Source: Akkermansiaceae bacterium
Lineage (GTDB): Bacteria > Verrucomicrobiota > Verrucomicrobiia > Verrucomicrobiales > Akkermansiaceae
Reading direction: 5' to 3'
DNA: 5,896 nt
NCBI GenBank assembly: GCA_025457805.1
Contig: JALOTR010000207.1
Span: 1-5,896 of the forward strand
This document shows positions 1 through 5,134 of the stretch, one piece after another. A model generated the notes under the pieces. That model did no database searches. It saw nothing but the letters and a program-made list of their open reading frames with translations, and was not told the DNA's origin. Made by a program: the position numbers and the translations under genes. Each line of letters starts with the position of its first letter. Position 1 is the stretch's first letter.

Positions 1-281
1 ATGATCGCCGCATGGCTCTCTGCGACGTGCGATTGGAAAATGAAGGCCTTTTCCCTCGTGGCGAACTGGAGCACGTGCGGGCCCTCGGATTTCTGGCCTT
101 TGAAAAAAGTGGGCTTCGATTCGGTATCAAAGCCGATTTCACCCGCGCTCCTGAGTTCTTCCAAGGCGATACTTGCCTGCCGCGTGCTGCTGACCACGAA
201 AATCCGGTCCATCCCCAATCCCGCGAAAGGCTCCAATTCGGCGATTGCAGCCTTGTCCGGTGGTGTTTTGGGGATGTTCAT
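1..281 (-). CDS. 3'-5' exonuclease (RNase D/WRN-exo-like, DEDD superfamily), N-terminal part only
   Basis: This is the first 93 residues of a gene that continues past the left edge, translated by hand from the minus strand. The ATG at 281-279 is the first start after an in-frame TGA nine bases upstream, so the start is well bounded, although I see no Shine-Dalgarno sequence. Residues 47-57 read GEIGFDTESKP, the exonuclease I motif (DxE; D52 and E54) that binds the catalytic metal ions in DEDD exonucleases. The following stretch, with GPHVLQFAT near 67-75 and KAFIFQ at 78-83, is the beta-strand pattern typical of PF01612 proteins. The ExoII and ExoIII motifs would lie outside the window, so catalytic completeness cannot be judged. 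Family members remove nucleotides from 3' ends of RNA or DNA; the substrate here is unknown. It lies 131 bases beyond the SafE-like gene on the same strand, so it may be read through or have its own promoter. Two overlapping plus-strand open frames are shadows of it. Confidence 0.82.
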   Translation of the reverse strand, partial: MNIPKTPPDKAAIAELEPFAGLGMDRIFVVSSTRQASIALEELRSAGEIGFDTESKPTFFKGQKSEGPHVLQFATREKAFIFQSHVAESHAAI

Positions 282-412
282 GAGAAGTCAAATGCCGAAC
301 CCGACCCGGGCCTGCGGCATGCTCGCCCCGAAGCTCCAGCGGATCAAGCCCGGGTGCACGGCGAATGCCAGAACCAGCGGCAAATGCGCTTAAATCCCCG
401 CATTTTCACTTC

Positions 413-1123
413 TCAATGGCAGCAGGACGGCAGTTCCTCCGTCGCCGGCTTGCCATCGGCCTTTTCCTGACCTCGAAATTGGGGTGGCAGCGTGTCGTGC
501 AGCCGCCAGGCCAGCATGAGCGCTGTTACCAATGCAAGCCCTCGGCGAGCGCGAGCCATCGCCAGTGGCGTGAGTTTGGCCCGGATGCGGTGGAATTGAT
601 GCTGCGCCAGCCAAAGCAGCGGCACGGTGCCGAGACCAAATGCCAAAGTGAATTCCGCACCCTTCGCAGCCGAACCTGCCAGCAGTGCCGCACCAAAAAC
701 CAGATAGAGCGGACCACATGGCAGAAACGGAGTGAGCAGGCCCATCGCCGTGGCCCCGCCATACGCGGAAAGCTTGCAGGCCTTGAACCTTGCCCTGGCA
801 GTGAAGCGGTTGAGAATCGCCGGGCGCGGGACTTTTTTATCCAAACCCAAGGCCATGATCAACAAGACCGCCACCATCACCCACGGCAGCAAGGCGGCGG
901 GCGAATCGAAGAACCATTTCAAGGGCTGCTGACCCAGGGCTCCGCACACGGCACCGATGATGCCATAGGAAACCAGGCGCGTGCCATGATACAAGGACGC
1001 CGCCGTGAGCCGCTCTCCTTCGCTTTTGGCCAGCGTGCCGAGGCCACAGGCAATCGGCCCGCACATTCCGGCACAGTGAAGGCTCGTGGCCATTCCGGCA
1101 AGCAGGGCGGCGGCAGTGGTCAT
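413..1123 (-). CDS. SafE/UreH-type (TauE/SafE family) membrane protein beside ccoG
   Basis: This is a 236-residue polytopic inner-membrane protein. Hydrophobic segments lie near residues 3-28, 50-64, 77-94, 122-150, 157-173 and 194-208, giving about six spans. Two signature motifs of the UreH-like/DsbD_2 transmembrane family are clear: HCAGMCGP at 16-23 in the first span and PCGP at 135-138 in the fourth. The chain ends in SCCH, giving two cysteines and a histidine at 234-236. In many bacteria a member of this family sits next to ccoGHIS, and it is usually annotated as a sulfite exporter family or heavy-metal transport protein. A role in copper or thiol handling during cbb3 oxidase assembly is the reasonable inference; sulfite export is not supported by context. 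The ATG is the first start after an in-frame TAA, and the gene begins 30 bases after the stop of the upstream microprotein, which suggests one transcript. The family call is secure; the transported species is not. Confidence 0.85.
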   Translation of the reverse strand: MTTAAALLAGMATSLHCAGMCGPIACGLGTLAKSEGERLTAASLYHGTRLVSYGIIGAVCGALGQQPLKWFFDSPAALLPWVMVAVLLIMALGLDKKVPRPAILNRFTARARFKACKLSAYGGATAMGLLTPFLPCGPLYLVFGAALLAGSAAKGAEFTLAFGLGTVPLLWLAQHQFHRIRAKLTPLAMARARRGLALVTALMLAWRLHDTLPPQFRGQEKADGKPATEELPSCCH

Positions 1124-1153
1124 GACTCGATGGGTATTTTGTTAGATAAGTGA

Positions 1154-1294
1154 TTATTTCCTTACTTCGATCACCTGTGGAGTGTGCTTCACAGCAATCG
1201 AAATCAACGATGACCAGGCAGTGATCAGCGCAAGGAAGGCAAGGACCACATAGATCCAGGGATGGCGGGACAGGAATGAGTTGATGATGTTCAT
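1154..1294 (-). CDS. 46-residue single-span membrane microprotein, FixH/CcoH N-terminus-like
   Basis: This short frame encodes 46 residues, from MNIINSFLSRHPWIYVV to VIEVRK. A short polar start is followed by one hydrophobic segment (about residues 13-34) and a basic/polar tail, so it is probably a single-pass membrane protein. Its ATG overlaps the ccoG stop in the tetranucleotide ATGA (1294-1291). This is a classic sign of translational coupling and a strong argument that the frame is real despite lacking its own Shine-Dalgarno site. The order ccoG, small membrane protein, SafE-like protein matches the place where FixH (CcoH) normally lies. The span plus the following AVKHTPQVIEV faintly recalls the membrane anchor of FixH, but the usual roughly 100-residue periplasmic domain is absent. 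It lacks the acidic tail motif I would expect of CcoS. It could be a reduced FixH, a CcoQ-like subunit or an unrelated assembly factor. The function is not established. Confidence 0.72.
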   Translation of the reverse strand: MNIINSFLSRHPWIYVVLAFLALITAWSSLISIAVKHTPQVIEVRK

Positions 1295-2706
1295 TTGGAG
1301 GCAGGGTTGTTTTGGAGTGATTGGGGATTGGGGCCGAGAAAGCGGATGGTCTTGTCAATGGTGACATCGCCGGGATTGGCATGGACTTGCAGCACGATGT
1401 CCGAAACGCCGACGTAAGCCGTGGCAGGCGCGACGACCACGCAGGTCCGCGACATTTCCGAAAGGGCACCCACGGTGAAGGTCTGCTCCTCGCCACTGAG
1501 TTCATAACCCGGAGGAGTTTCTTTTCCGAGGCGGATTGTCACCGTGGCAGTCTGGTTGCGCTTGTTCATCACACGCACCTTGTAGATGTTGCGGACGGAT
1601 GTTTCATCGCTGTAGAAACCCGCCCCGCCCGTGCGGGAAACCGTGGCATTGAAAGGTCGGGCCTTGTTGGATGCCACAAACGTGAGCGCTCCCACACCCA
1701 GCAAGGCGAGGAAACAATAAGCATAAATCCGCGGACGCAGGAAACGCCGTTTCAATCCGGCAAAGCCATTGAAGGAATCATAACGCACCAGCCCCTTCGG
1801 CCGGCCAACTTTTTCCATGATGTCATCACAGGCATCGATGCAGGCCGTGCAGCCGATGCATTCCAACTGCAAGCCATTGCGGATATCAATTCCGGTCGGG
1901 CACACCTGCACGCAGCGTCGGCAATCGATGCAATCGCCCTCCGCCTTGCCCTTCGCGCCGCGCGGTTCGCCGCGTTTTTCATCATAACCCACATTGACCG
2001 TATCGTCGTCGGTGAGAGCCCCTTGCAGGCGACCATAAGGACACATGATGATGCAGAACTGTTCGCGGAAATATCCAAAACAAAACCATAACACCAGCGT
2101 GAGAAACATCACGATGCCAAACGCCGTGGCATGTTCCATCGGGCCATCGTTCATGAAACCATAGAGACGCTCGAGCGAGACAAAGTAAGAAAGGAACACA
2201 TGGGCAATCAGCGCCGCGATAGCCAGATAGATGGCATGCTTGAGCACCCGCTTGAAAACCTTGCCCGCCGTCACCGGCGCATTGTCCAGCGCACGCCGCG
2301 CCGGGGCATCGCCCTCGATCCAGCGCTCCACCCGCCGATACACGTGATCCAGAAACACCGTGTAAGGACAAGCCCAGCCACACCAGATCCGGCCTAGTAG
2401 CGAGGTCCCGAAAAACAACGCAAATCCCAGCCCGCTGATCGCGAAAAACATCACCCACAAATCCTGCGGCACGAGCGTGAGCCCGAAGAGGTGGAACATC
2501 CGGTTTTCCACATCGAGGAACACCGCCGGATTGCCATTGATGGGAATCCACGGCAGCAGCACGTAAATCCCGATCAGCAAGACCCCCACCACGCGCCGCG
2601 CCAGCACCCATTTCCCATTCACATCCGCCGGATGCAGGAAATAGCGCGACCCGTCGTCATTGATCGTCGTGACGGAGTCGAGGTTCGGTTTTTTGACGGC
2701 AGCCAT
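1291..2706 (-). CDS. ccoG: Cytochrome c oxidase accessory protein CcoG/FixG (membrane ferredoxin-like cupric reductase)
   Basis: This 471-residue protein has the full CcoG layout. Transmembrane segments lie near residues 36-54, 83-103, 158-178, 194-212 and 328-345. The conserved WCGWACP motif is at 108-114 and CIIMCPYGRLQG at 218-229. Two 4Fe-4S ferredoxin motifs follow, with cysteines 259/262/265/269 and 283/286/289/293. A C-terminal immunoglobulin-like domain (FixG_C) spans about 350-460. Work on other bacteria shows that CcoG reduces Cu(II) to Cu(I) for the CuB site of cbb3 oxidase. I chose the ATG at 2706 because MAAVKKPNLDSVTTIN resembles family starts. The upstream in-frame ATG at 2751 adds 15 residues (MRRSGVGNVGG...) that look unlike the family and lies inside an inverted-repeat arm. 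A GGGAGG lies about 13 bases before 2706, rather far for a ribosome site. It is the first gene of its strand run and its stop overlaps the next start; ccoNOP and ccoI are not in the window. Confidence 0.95.
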   Translation of the reverse strand: MAAVKKPNLDSVTTINDDGSRYFLHPADVNGKWVLARRVVGVLLIGIYVLLPWIPINGNPAVFLDVENRMFHLFGLTLVPQDLWVMFFAISGLGFALFFGTSLLGRIWCGWACPYTVFLDHVYRRVERWIEGDAPARRALDNAPVTAGKVFKRVLKHAIYLAIAALIAHVFLSYFVSLERLYGFMNDGPMEHATAFGIVMFLTLVLWFCFGYFREQFCIIMCPYGRLQGALTDDDTVNVGYDEKRGEPRGAKGKAEGDCIDCRRCVQVCPTGIDIRNGLQLECIGCTACIDACDDIMEKVGRPKGLVRYDSFNGFAGLKRRFLRPRIYAYCFLALLGVGALTFVASNKARPFNATVSRTGGAGFYSDETSVRNIYKVRVMNKRNQTATVTIRLGKETPPGYELSGEEQTFTVGALSEMSRTCVVVAPATAYVGVSDIVLQVHANPGDVTIDKTIRFLGPNPQSLQNNPASK

Positions 2707-2732
2707 GGAAGTGATGAACCCTCCCACATTCC

Positions 2733-2803
2733 CCACCCCGGATCTCCGCATCCCCTGCGCAAAACCCCGCAGCGCTTGTGGCAGGATATGCGGAGTGGGG
2801 TGG
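2733..2803 (-). promoter_or_regulatory. Long interrupted inverted repeat in the ccoG upstream/leader region
   Basis: Three nested arms pair in order. CCACCCC (2733-2739) pairs with GGGGTGG (2797-2803), CTCCGCAT (2744-2751) with ATGCGGAG (2788-2795), and CCTGC (2754-2758) with GCAGG (2781-2785). That is 20 complementary pairs interrupted by small internal loops around a 22-base loop. It ends 27 bases before the chosen ccoG start, so if transcribed it would form a strong hairpin in the ccoG 5' leader. There is no T-tract on either side that would make it a simple intrinsic terminator. A leader control element, a protein-binding site or a dispersed palindromic repeat are all possible. The pairing is seen directly; the function is inference. 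Confidence 0.5.
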
Positions 2804-2902
2804 AATTTGCTGGGTTTTGGTGAATCGGATGGCCCTCCCGGCGGTTGTTAGAGCGACATGGGATATGTGGAGCCTGCTGTTGTGGTATGAACTCCGGATG
2901 TG

Positions 2903-2930
2903 TTGACGCAGGCCGCGTCGTCGTTATCCT
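2903..2930 (+). promoter_or_regulatory. Candidate sigma70-type promoter for the AlbA_2/HATPase gene
   Basis: TTGACG at 2903-2908 matches five of six bases of the -35 consensus. It is followed after 16 bases by TATCCT at 2925-2930, a weaker -10. It faces the plus-strand gene, and transcription would begin roughly 100-140 bases before the candidate starts of that gene. It is the best match I noticed in the divergent spacer, but a match of this quality can arise by chance in a spacer this long. Confidence 0.3.
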
Positions 2931-3081
2931 CGCGCCAATGGCTCTCTACCGGATTTTTTCACCGTTTCGATATGACTTGCTCCGGGGGGAGCGCGCCTCA
3001 AGAGCGGTGACTCACCATTCCGGAAATCCATGAATGGCATCAGTTTTTTGTGTTTGCGCGGGTTTCATGCAGTTCGACGAA

Positions 3082-4725
3082 ATGGTTCACACGACTCCAG
3101 AGCAGTTTGAAAAACACCTCTCGGCCCCCGAGGGCACCCAGCTTGAATTCAAGGCGGCAAGGTCCAGCTATGAATTCGACAAGCTGGTTACCTACTGCGT
3201 CGCACTTGCCAACGAGCGTGGCGGTACGATGATTCTTGGTGTCACGGACAAGCGTCCCCGTGAGGTGGTGGGCACCACCGCTTTCCCCGAGCCGGGTGAA
3301 ACGGAAGCCAGCTTGCACCGCGCACTCGGCCATCGGATTCCCATCGAAGAATACCATCACGATGGAAATCGTGTGCTCATCATCCACATTCCAAGCCGCC
3401 TACCCGGCACCGCATGGCAACTTGATGGAAAATACCTGAAACGCGCCGGCGACGCTTTGGTTCCGATGGGCGATCAGGAACTCCGGGCCATCTTCGCGGA
3501 AACCGGCCCGGATTTCACGGCGGAGATCGTTCCCGGCGCGAGTTTCAGGGAGCTCCAGCCTGAGGCCGTTTCCGAGTTCCGCAAGCGCTGGCAAAGGAAG
3601 TCCGGCAACACCCGCCTCTCCACCATGTCGGACGAGCAGATCCTTCATGATTGTTCGCTTATGGAGGGCGACGGCATCACTTACGCCGCTCTCATTCTTC
3701 TCGGCAGACCTTCTTCGATCACCCGCCATCTGGCGCAGGCAGAAGTCATTTTCGAATACCGCTCTGTCGAAGCCGCCGGACCCGCCGCCGACCGCGAGGA
3801 ATACCGCGAGCCCTTTCTGCTTTTTCACGACCGCCTCTGGACCAAGATCAACCTCCGCAACGACCGCCAGAGCTATCAGGATGATTTTTTTCGCTACGAC
3901 ATCCCCACCTTCGATGAAACCGCCATCCGCGAAGGCATCCTGAACGCCATTTGCCACCGCGATTACCGGCTCGGCGGCTCGGTTTTCATTCGTCAGTATT
4001 CCCGGCGGCTTGAAATCGTCAGCCCTGGCGGTTTTCCGCCTGGGATTACTTTGGAGAATATCGCCGACCAGCAGAACCCGCGGAACCGCCGCCTCGCCGA
4101 AGCCCTAAGCCGCTGCGGCTTCATCGAGCGCTCCGGACAAGGCGTGAACCTCATGATCGAACGCGCCATCCGCCAGACCAAGCCCCTGCCGGATTTCTCA
4201 CGCTCCGCCACCCATGAGGTCTTCCTCGCCCTCGCGGGTGCCATCCAGAATCCCGCCTTCCTCCGCTTCATCGAACGCTTGGGCGAAGATGCTCTCTCCC
4301 GTTTCCAAACTCTGGATTTCCTTGCTCTCGATACCTTGGCCCACGGACGGCACTTGACCTCGGAAATGAAAACCCGCCTGCCGGACCTGATCGGAGCGGG
4401 TGCGGTGGAATCCCAAGGCCGTGGAAAGGGAAAGCGCTTCTTCCTTTCCCGTGAGCTCTACGCCGAGATGGGCAGCCCCGGCAGCTATACCCGGCTCAAA
4501 GGGCTCGACCACGAAACCAACAAAGCACTGCTGCTCAAACATCTACAAGATGCAGGCGCTGCGGGAGCCCCCATCCGGGAATTCGAGGGCGTTCTTCCTG
4601 CCCAGTCCCGCACCAACATCCGCCGGATGCTCTCGGAATTGCGCGATGAAGGCCTCGTGGACCTCCAAGGGAACAGCCGGGCGCAAAGGTGGTTTATGCG
4701 CCAAAATATCGATTCTGGTTCATAA
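3082..4725 (+). CDS. AlbA_2 (Schlafen-type) and RecG-C/HATPase-like ATP-binding protein with winged-helix tail
   Basis: This protein has 547 residues from the ATG at 3082. Residues about 15-135 form an AlbA_2/Schlafen-like domain, with GTQLEFK at 18-24 and ANERGGTMILGVTD at 43-56. The middle carries a GHKL-type ATP-binding pattern often labelled RecG-related: EGILNAICHRDY at 284-295 (N box), VSPGGFPPGI at 313-322, RNRR at 334-337 and RSGQG at 350-354. Residues about 400-545 look like winged-helix DNA-binding segments. Such proteins are usually annotated as RecG-like helicases or transcriptional regulators, but no helicase motor motifs are present here, so a nucleotide-binding regulator is the better description. 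Start choice is uncertain: ATGs at 3034 and 3067 are also in frame. The 3034 start has a weak GGAA eight bases upstream but adds a cysteine-rich stretch unlike the family. The gene stands alone, and its TAA lies inside the first copy of a 12-bp tandem repeat. No partner genes suggest its target. Confidence 0.88.
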   Translation: MVHTTPEQFEKHLSAPEGTQLEFKAARSSYEFDKLVTYCVALANERGGTMILGVTDKRPREVVGTTAFPEPGETEASLHRALGHRIPIEEYHHDGNRVLIIHIPSRLPGTAWQLDGKYLKRAGDALVPMGDQELRAIFAETGPDFTAEIVPGASFRELQPEAVSEFRKRWQRKSGNTRLSTMSDEQILHDCSLMEGDGITYAALILLGRPSSITRHLAQAEVIFEYRSVEAAGPAADREEYREPFLLFHDRLWTKINLRNDRQSYQDDFFRYDIPTFDETAIREGILNAICHRDYRLGGSVFIRQYSRRLEIVSPGGFPPGITLENIADQQNPRNRRLAEALSRCGFIERSGQGVNLMIERAIRQTKPLPDFSRSATHEVFLALAGAIQNPAFLRFIERLGEDALSRFQTLDFLALDTLAHGRHLTSEMKTRLPDLIGAGAVESQGRGKGKRFFLSRELYAEMGSPGSYTRLKGLDHETNKALLLKHLQDAGAAGAPIREFEGVLPAQSRTNIRRMLSELRDEGLVDLQGNSRAQRWFMRQNIDSGS

Positions 4726-4764
4726 AATGGTTCATAAAATGGTTCATAAACTTGGCTCATAAAC
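4716..4764. repeat. 12-bp tandem repeat (TGGTTCATAAAA), three copies plus a degenerate fourth
   Basis: Copies start at 4716, 4728 and 4740, and a variant (TGGCTCATAAAC) starts at 4753. The first copy contains the TAA stop of the AlbA_2 gene. Because 12 is a multiple of three, copy-number change would not alter that stop. In the frame whose codons begin at 4718 the repeat reads VHKMVHKMVHKLGS and then stops. This recalls the short repeated linkers seen in some AlbA_2/HATPase relatives, so it may be a relic of a longer C-terminus in another frame. Confidence 0.85.
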
Positions 4765-4816
4765 TCACAACCCTTTGAAAATCAGCATGCTTTTTTGAAC
4801 CGATTTATGAACCAAG
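4751..4816. repeat. Inverted repeat downstream of the AlbA_2 gene (CTTGGCTCATAAA / TTTATGAACCAAG)
   Basis: The left arm 4751-4763 is complementary to the right arm 4804-4816 with one mismatch in 13, around a 40-base gap. The right arm also pairs perfectly over 11 bases with the preceding repeat copy (4740-4750), so several alternative stems are possible. A run of six T's (4791-4796) lies in the gap rather than after the stem, so this is not a standard intrinsic terminator. It could still slow transcription or be a protein-binding cluster. Confidence 0.6.
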
Positions 4817-4827
4817 CAATCCATTTC

Positions 4828-4849
4828 GGCGCATGATTGGCGCATGATT
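4828..4849. repeat. 11-bp perfect tandem duplication (GGCGCATGATT x2)
   Basis: GGCGCATGATT occurs at 4828-4838 and again directly at 4839-4849. Two copies only; no function is apparent. It adds to the repeat content of the convergent spacer and looks like a slippage product. Confidence 0.8.
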
Positions 4850-4892
4850 TCTTGCCATTCCATCCCTCTTCCCCGCCATGGCCCGCCCAGAA

Positions 4893-4988
4893 GCCACCCA
4901 CTACGAACTCACCGAGACTGGGTGGCGCGAGGAAAAATCCCCGGCTTGGGAGATGTTTCCTCGGGCGAATTCGTTGGTTGTGCCAACC
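4893..4988. repeat. Three consecutive hairpin-forming inverted repeats
   Basis: Hairpin 1 pairs GCCACCCA (4893-4900) with TGGGTGGC (4919-4926), perfect over 8 bases with an 18-base loop. Hairpin 2 pairs CGAGGAAA (4928-4935) with TTTCCTCG (4956-4963), and inside it TCCC (4938-4941) pairs with GGGA (4948-4951) around a 6-base loop. Hairpin 3 pairs GTTGG (4973-4977) with CCAAC (4983-4987) around 5 bases, or GGTTG (4976-4980) with CAACC (4984-4988). They are packed end to end, which is more than a random spacer would be expected to hold. They may belong to a dispersed palindromic element, a small RNA or a bidirectional transcription-end region; no function can be assigned from sequence. Confidence 0.5.
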
Positions 4989-5009
4989 CATGCCCTCCAA
5001 CCTTGTTGT

Positions 5010-5036
5010 CTTCCGTGTATTCCGAGTTTTCCGTGG
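5010..5036. repeat. 9-bp tandem array, three imperfect copies (NTTCCGTGT-type)
   Basis: Copies are CTTCCGTGT (5010-5018), ATTCCGAGT (5019-5027) and TTTCCGTGG (5028-5036). In one frame this translates to a VFRVFRG-type run. I recall this as a common spurious translation of intergenic repeats in environmental genomes; that is memory rather than a search result. Confidence 0.75.
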
Positions 5037-5061
5037 TTCCCATCCCTGAATCCATCTCAAA

Positions 5062-5088
5062 GATTCGTCCGATTCGTCCGATTCGTGG
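5062..5088. repeat. 9-bp tandem array, three copies (GATTCGTCC)
   Basis: GATTCGTCC is present at 5062-5070 and 5071-5079, and GATTCGTGG at 5080-5088. Like the array 26 bases upstream, it has a 9-bp period and ends in CGTGG, so the two arrays may be parts of one composite intergenic element. A period of three codons explains the RPIRPIRG-like and DESDES-like false translations across it. Confidence 0.85.
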
Positions 5089-5134
5089 TACCTTCCATCC
5101 GCTTGGGTTGGATAGGTGAAACTTGCACCCGCAT

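Larger units (their letters stand above)
2707..3081. other. Divergent intergenic region between ccoG and the AlbA_2 gene
   Basis: This spacer of about 375 bases separates two genes pointing away from each other, so both promoters should lie here. It holds a long interrupted inverted repeat beside ccoG (2733-2803) and a sigma70-like candidate facing right (2903-2930). I looked for an FNR/ANR-type box (TTGAT-N4-ATCAA), which often controls cbb3 maturation genes, and found none. I could not pick a convincing promoter for ccoG. Short plus-strand frames here, such as 2845-3033, show no protein-like features. Confidence 0.6.
4726..5134. other. Convergent intergenic spacer rich in short repeats
   Basis: About 409 bases lie between the stop of the plus-strand AlbA_2 gene and the stop of the minus-strand adenylate kinase. 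I find no credible gene in it. Open frames crossing it give low-complexity translations (runs such as VFRVFRG and RPIRPIRG) produced by the repeats. It holds 12-bp, 11-bp and 9-bp repeats and several hairpin-capable segments, each listed separately. A classical GC-stem plus T-tract terminator for either gene is not evident. Confidence 0.75.

Noticed and set aside
293..322. ATGCCG...CGGCAT inverted repeat before the exonuclease start
   Set aside because: The stem is short with a long GC-rich loop, and no T-tract or operator pattern is present. It is compatible with chance.
382..405. AAATGC...GCATTT hairpin just after the SafE-like stop, as a terminator
   Set aside because: It has only six pairs with a 12-base loop, and on the minus strand no T-run follows.
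1..470. Plus-strand open frames at 1-393 and 12-470
   Set aside because: They overlap the minus-strand exonuclease start, which has a recognisable DxE motif and family-like sequence. The plus-strand translations look like nothing known.
365..1153. A 262-codon plus-strand open frame
   Set aside because: It is rich in Q, R, H and G, with no hydrophobic core pattern. It is the antisense shadow of the SafE-like gene, whose motifs are clear.
1321..2091. A 256-codon plus-strand open frame
   Set aside because: It lies wholly opposite ccoG, whose cysteine motifs and membrane spans are unmistakable.
2707..2751. Upstream start of ccoG at 2751
   Set aside because: The 15 extra residues (MRRSGVGNVGG...) do not resemble family N-termini, and this ATG sits in an arm of the inverted repeat. 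The start at 2706 is preferred, but 2751 cannot be excluded.
2845..3033. Short plus-strand frame in the divergent spacer
   Set aside because: It has no ribosome site or recognisable features, and its odd cysteine-rich composition reads as non-coding sequence.
3081..3090. AATGGTTCAC, resembling the GGTTCATAAA repeat unit, near the AlbA_2 gene start
   Set aside because: It is a single partial match inside coding sequence and too weak to claim an autoregulatory site.
4774..4796. AAAATCAGCATGCTTTTTT as an intrinsic terminator
   Set aside because: The palindrome AGCATGCT leaves no room for a loop, and the A/T arms alone would make a weak stem.
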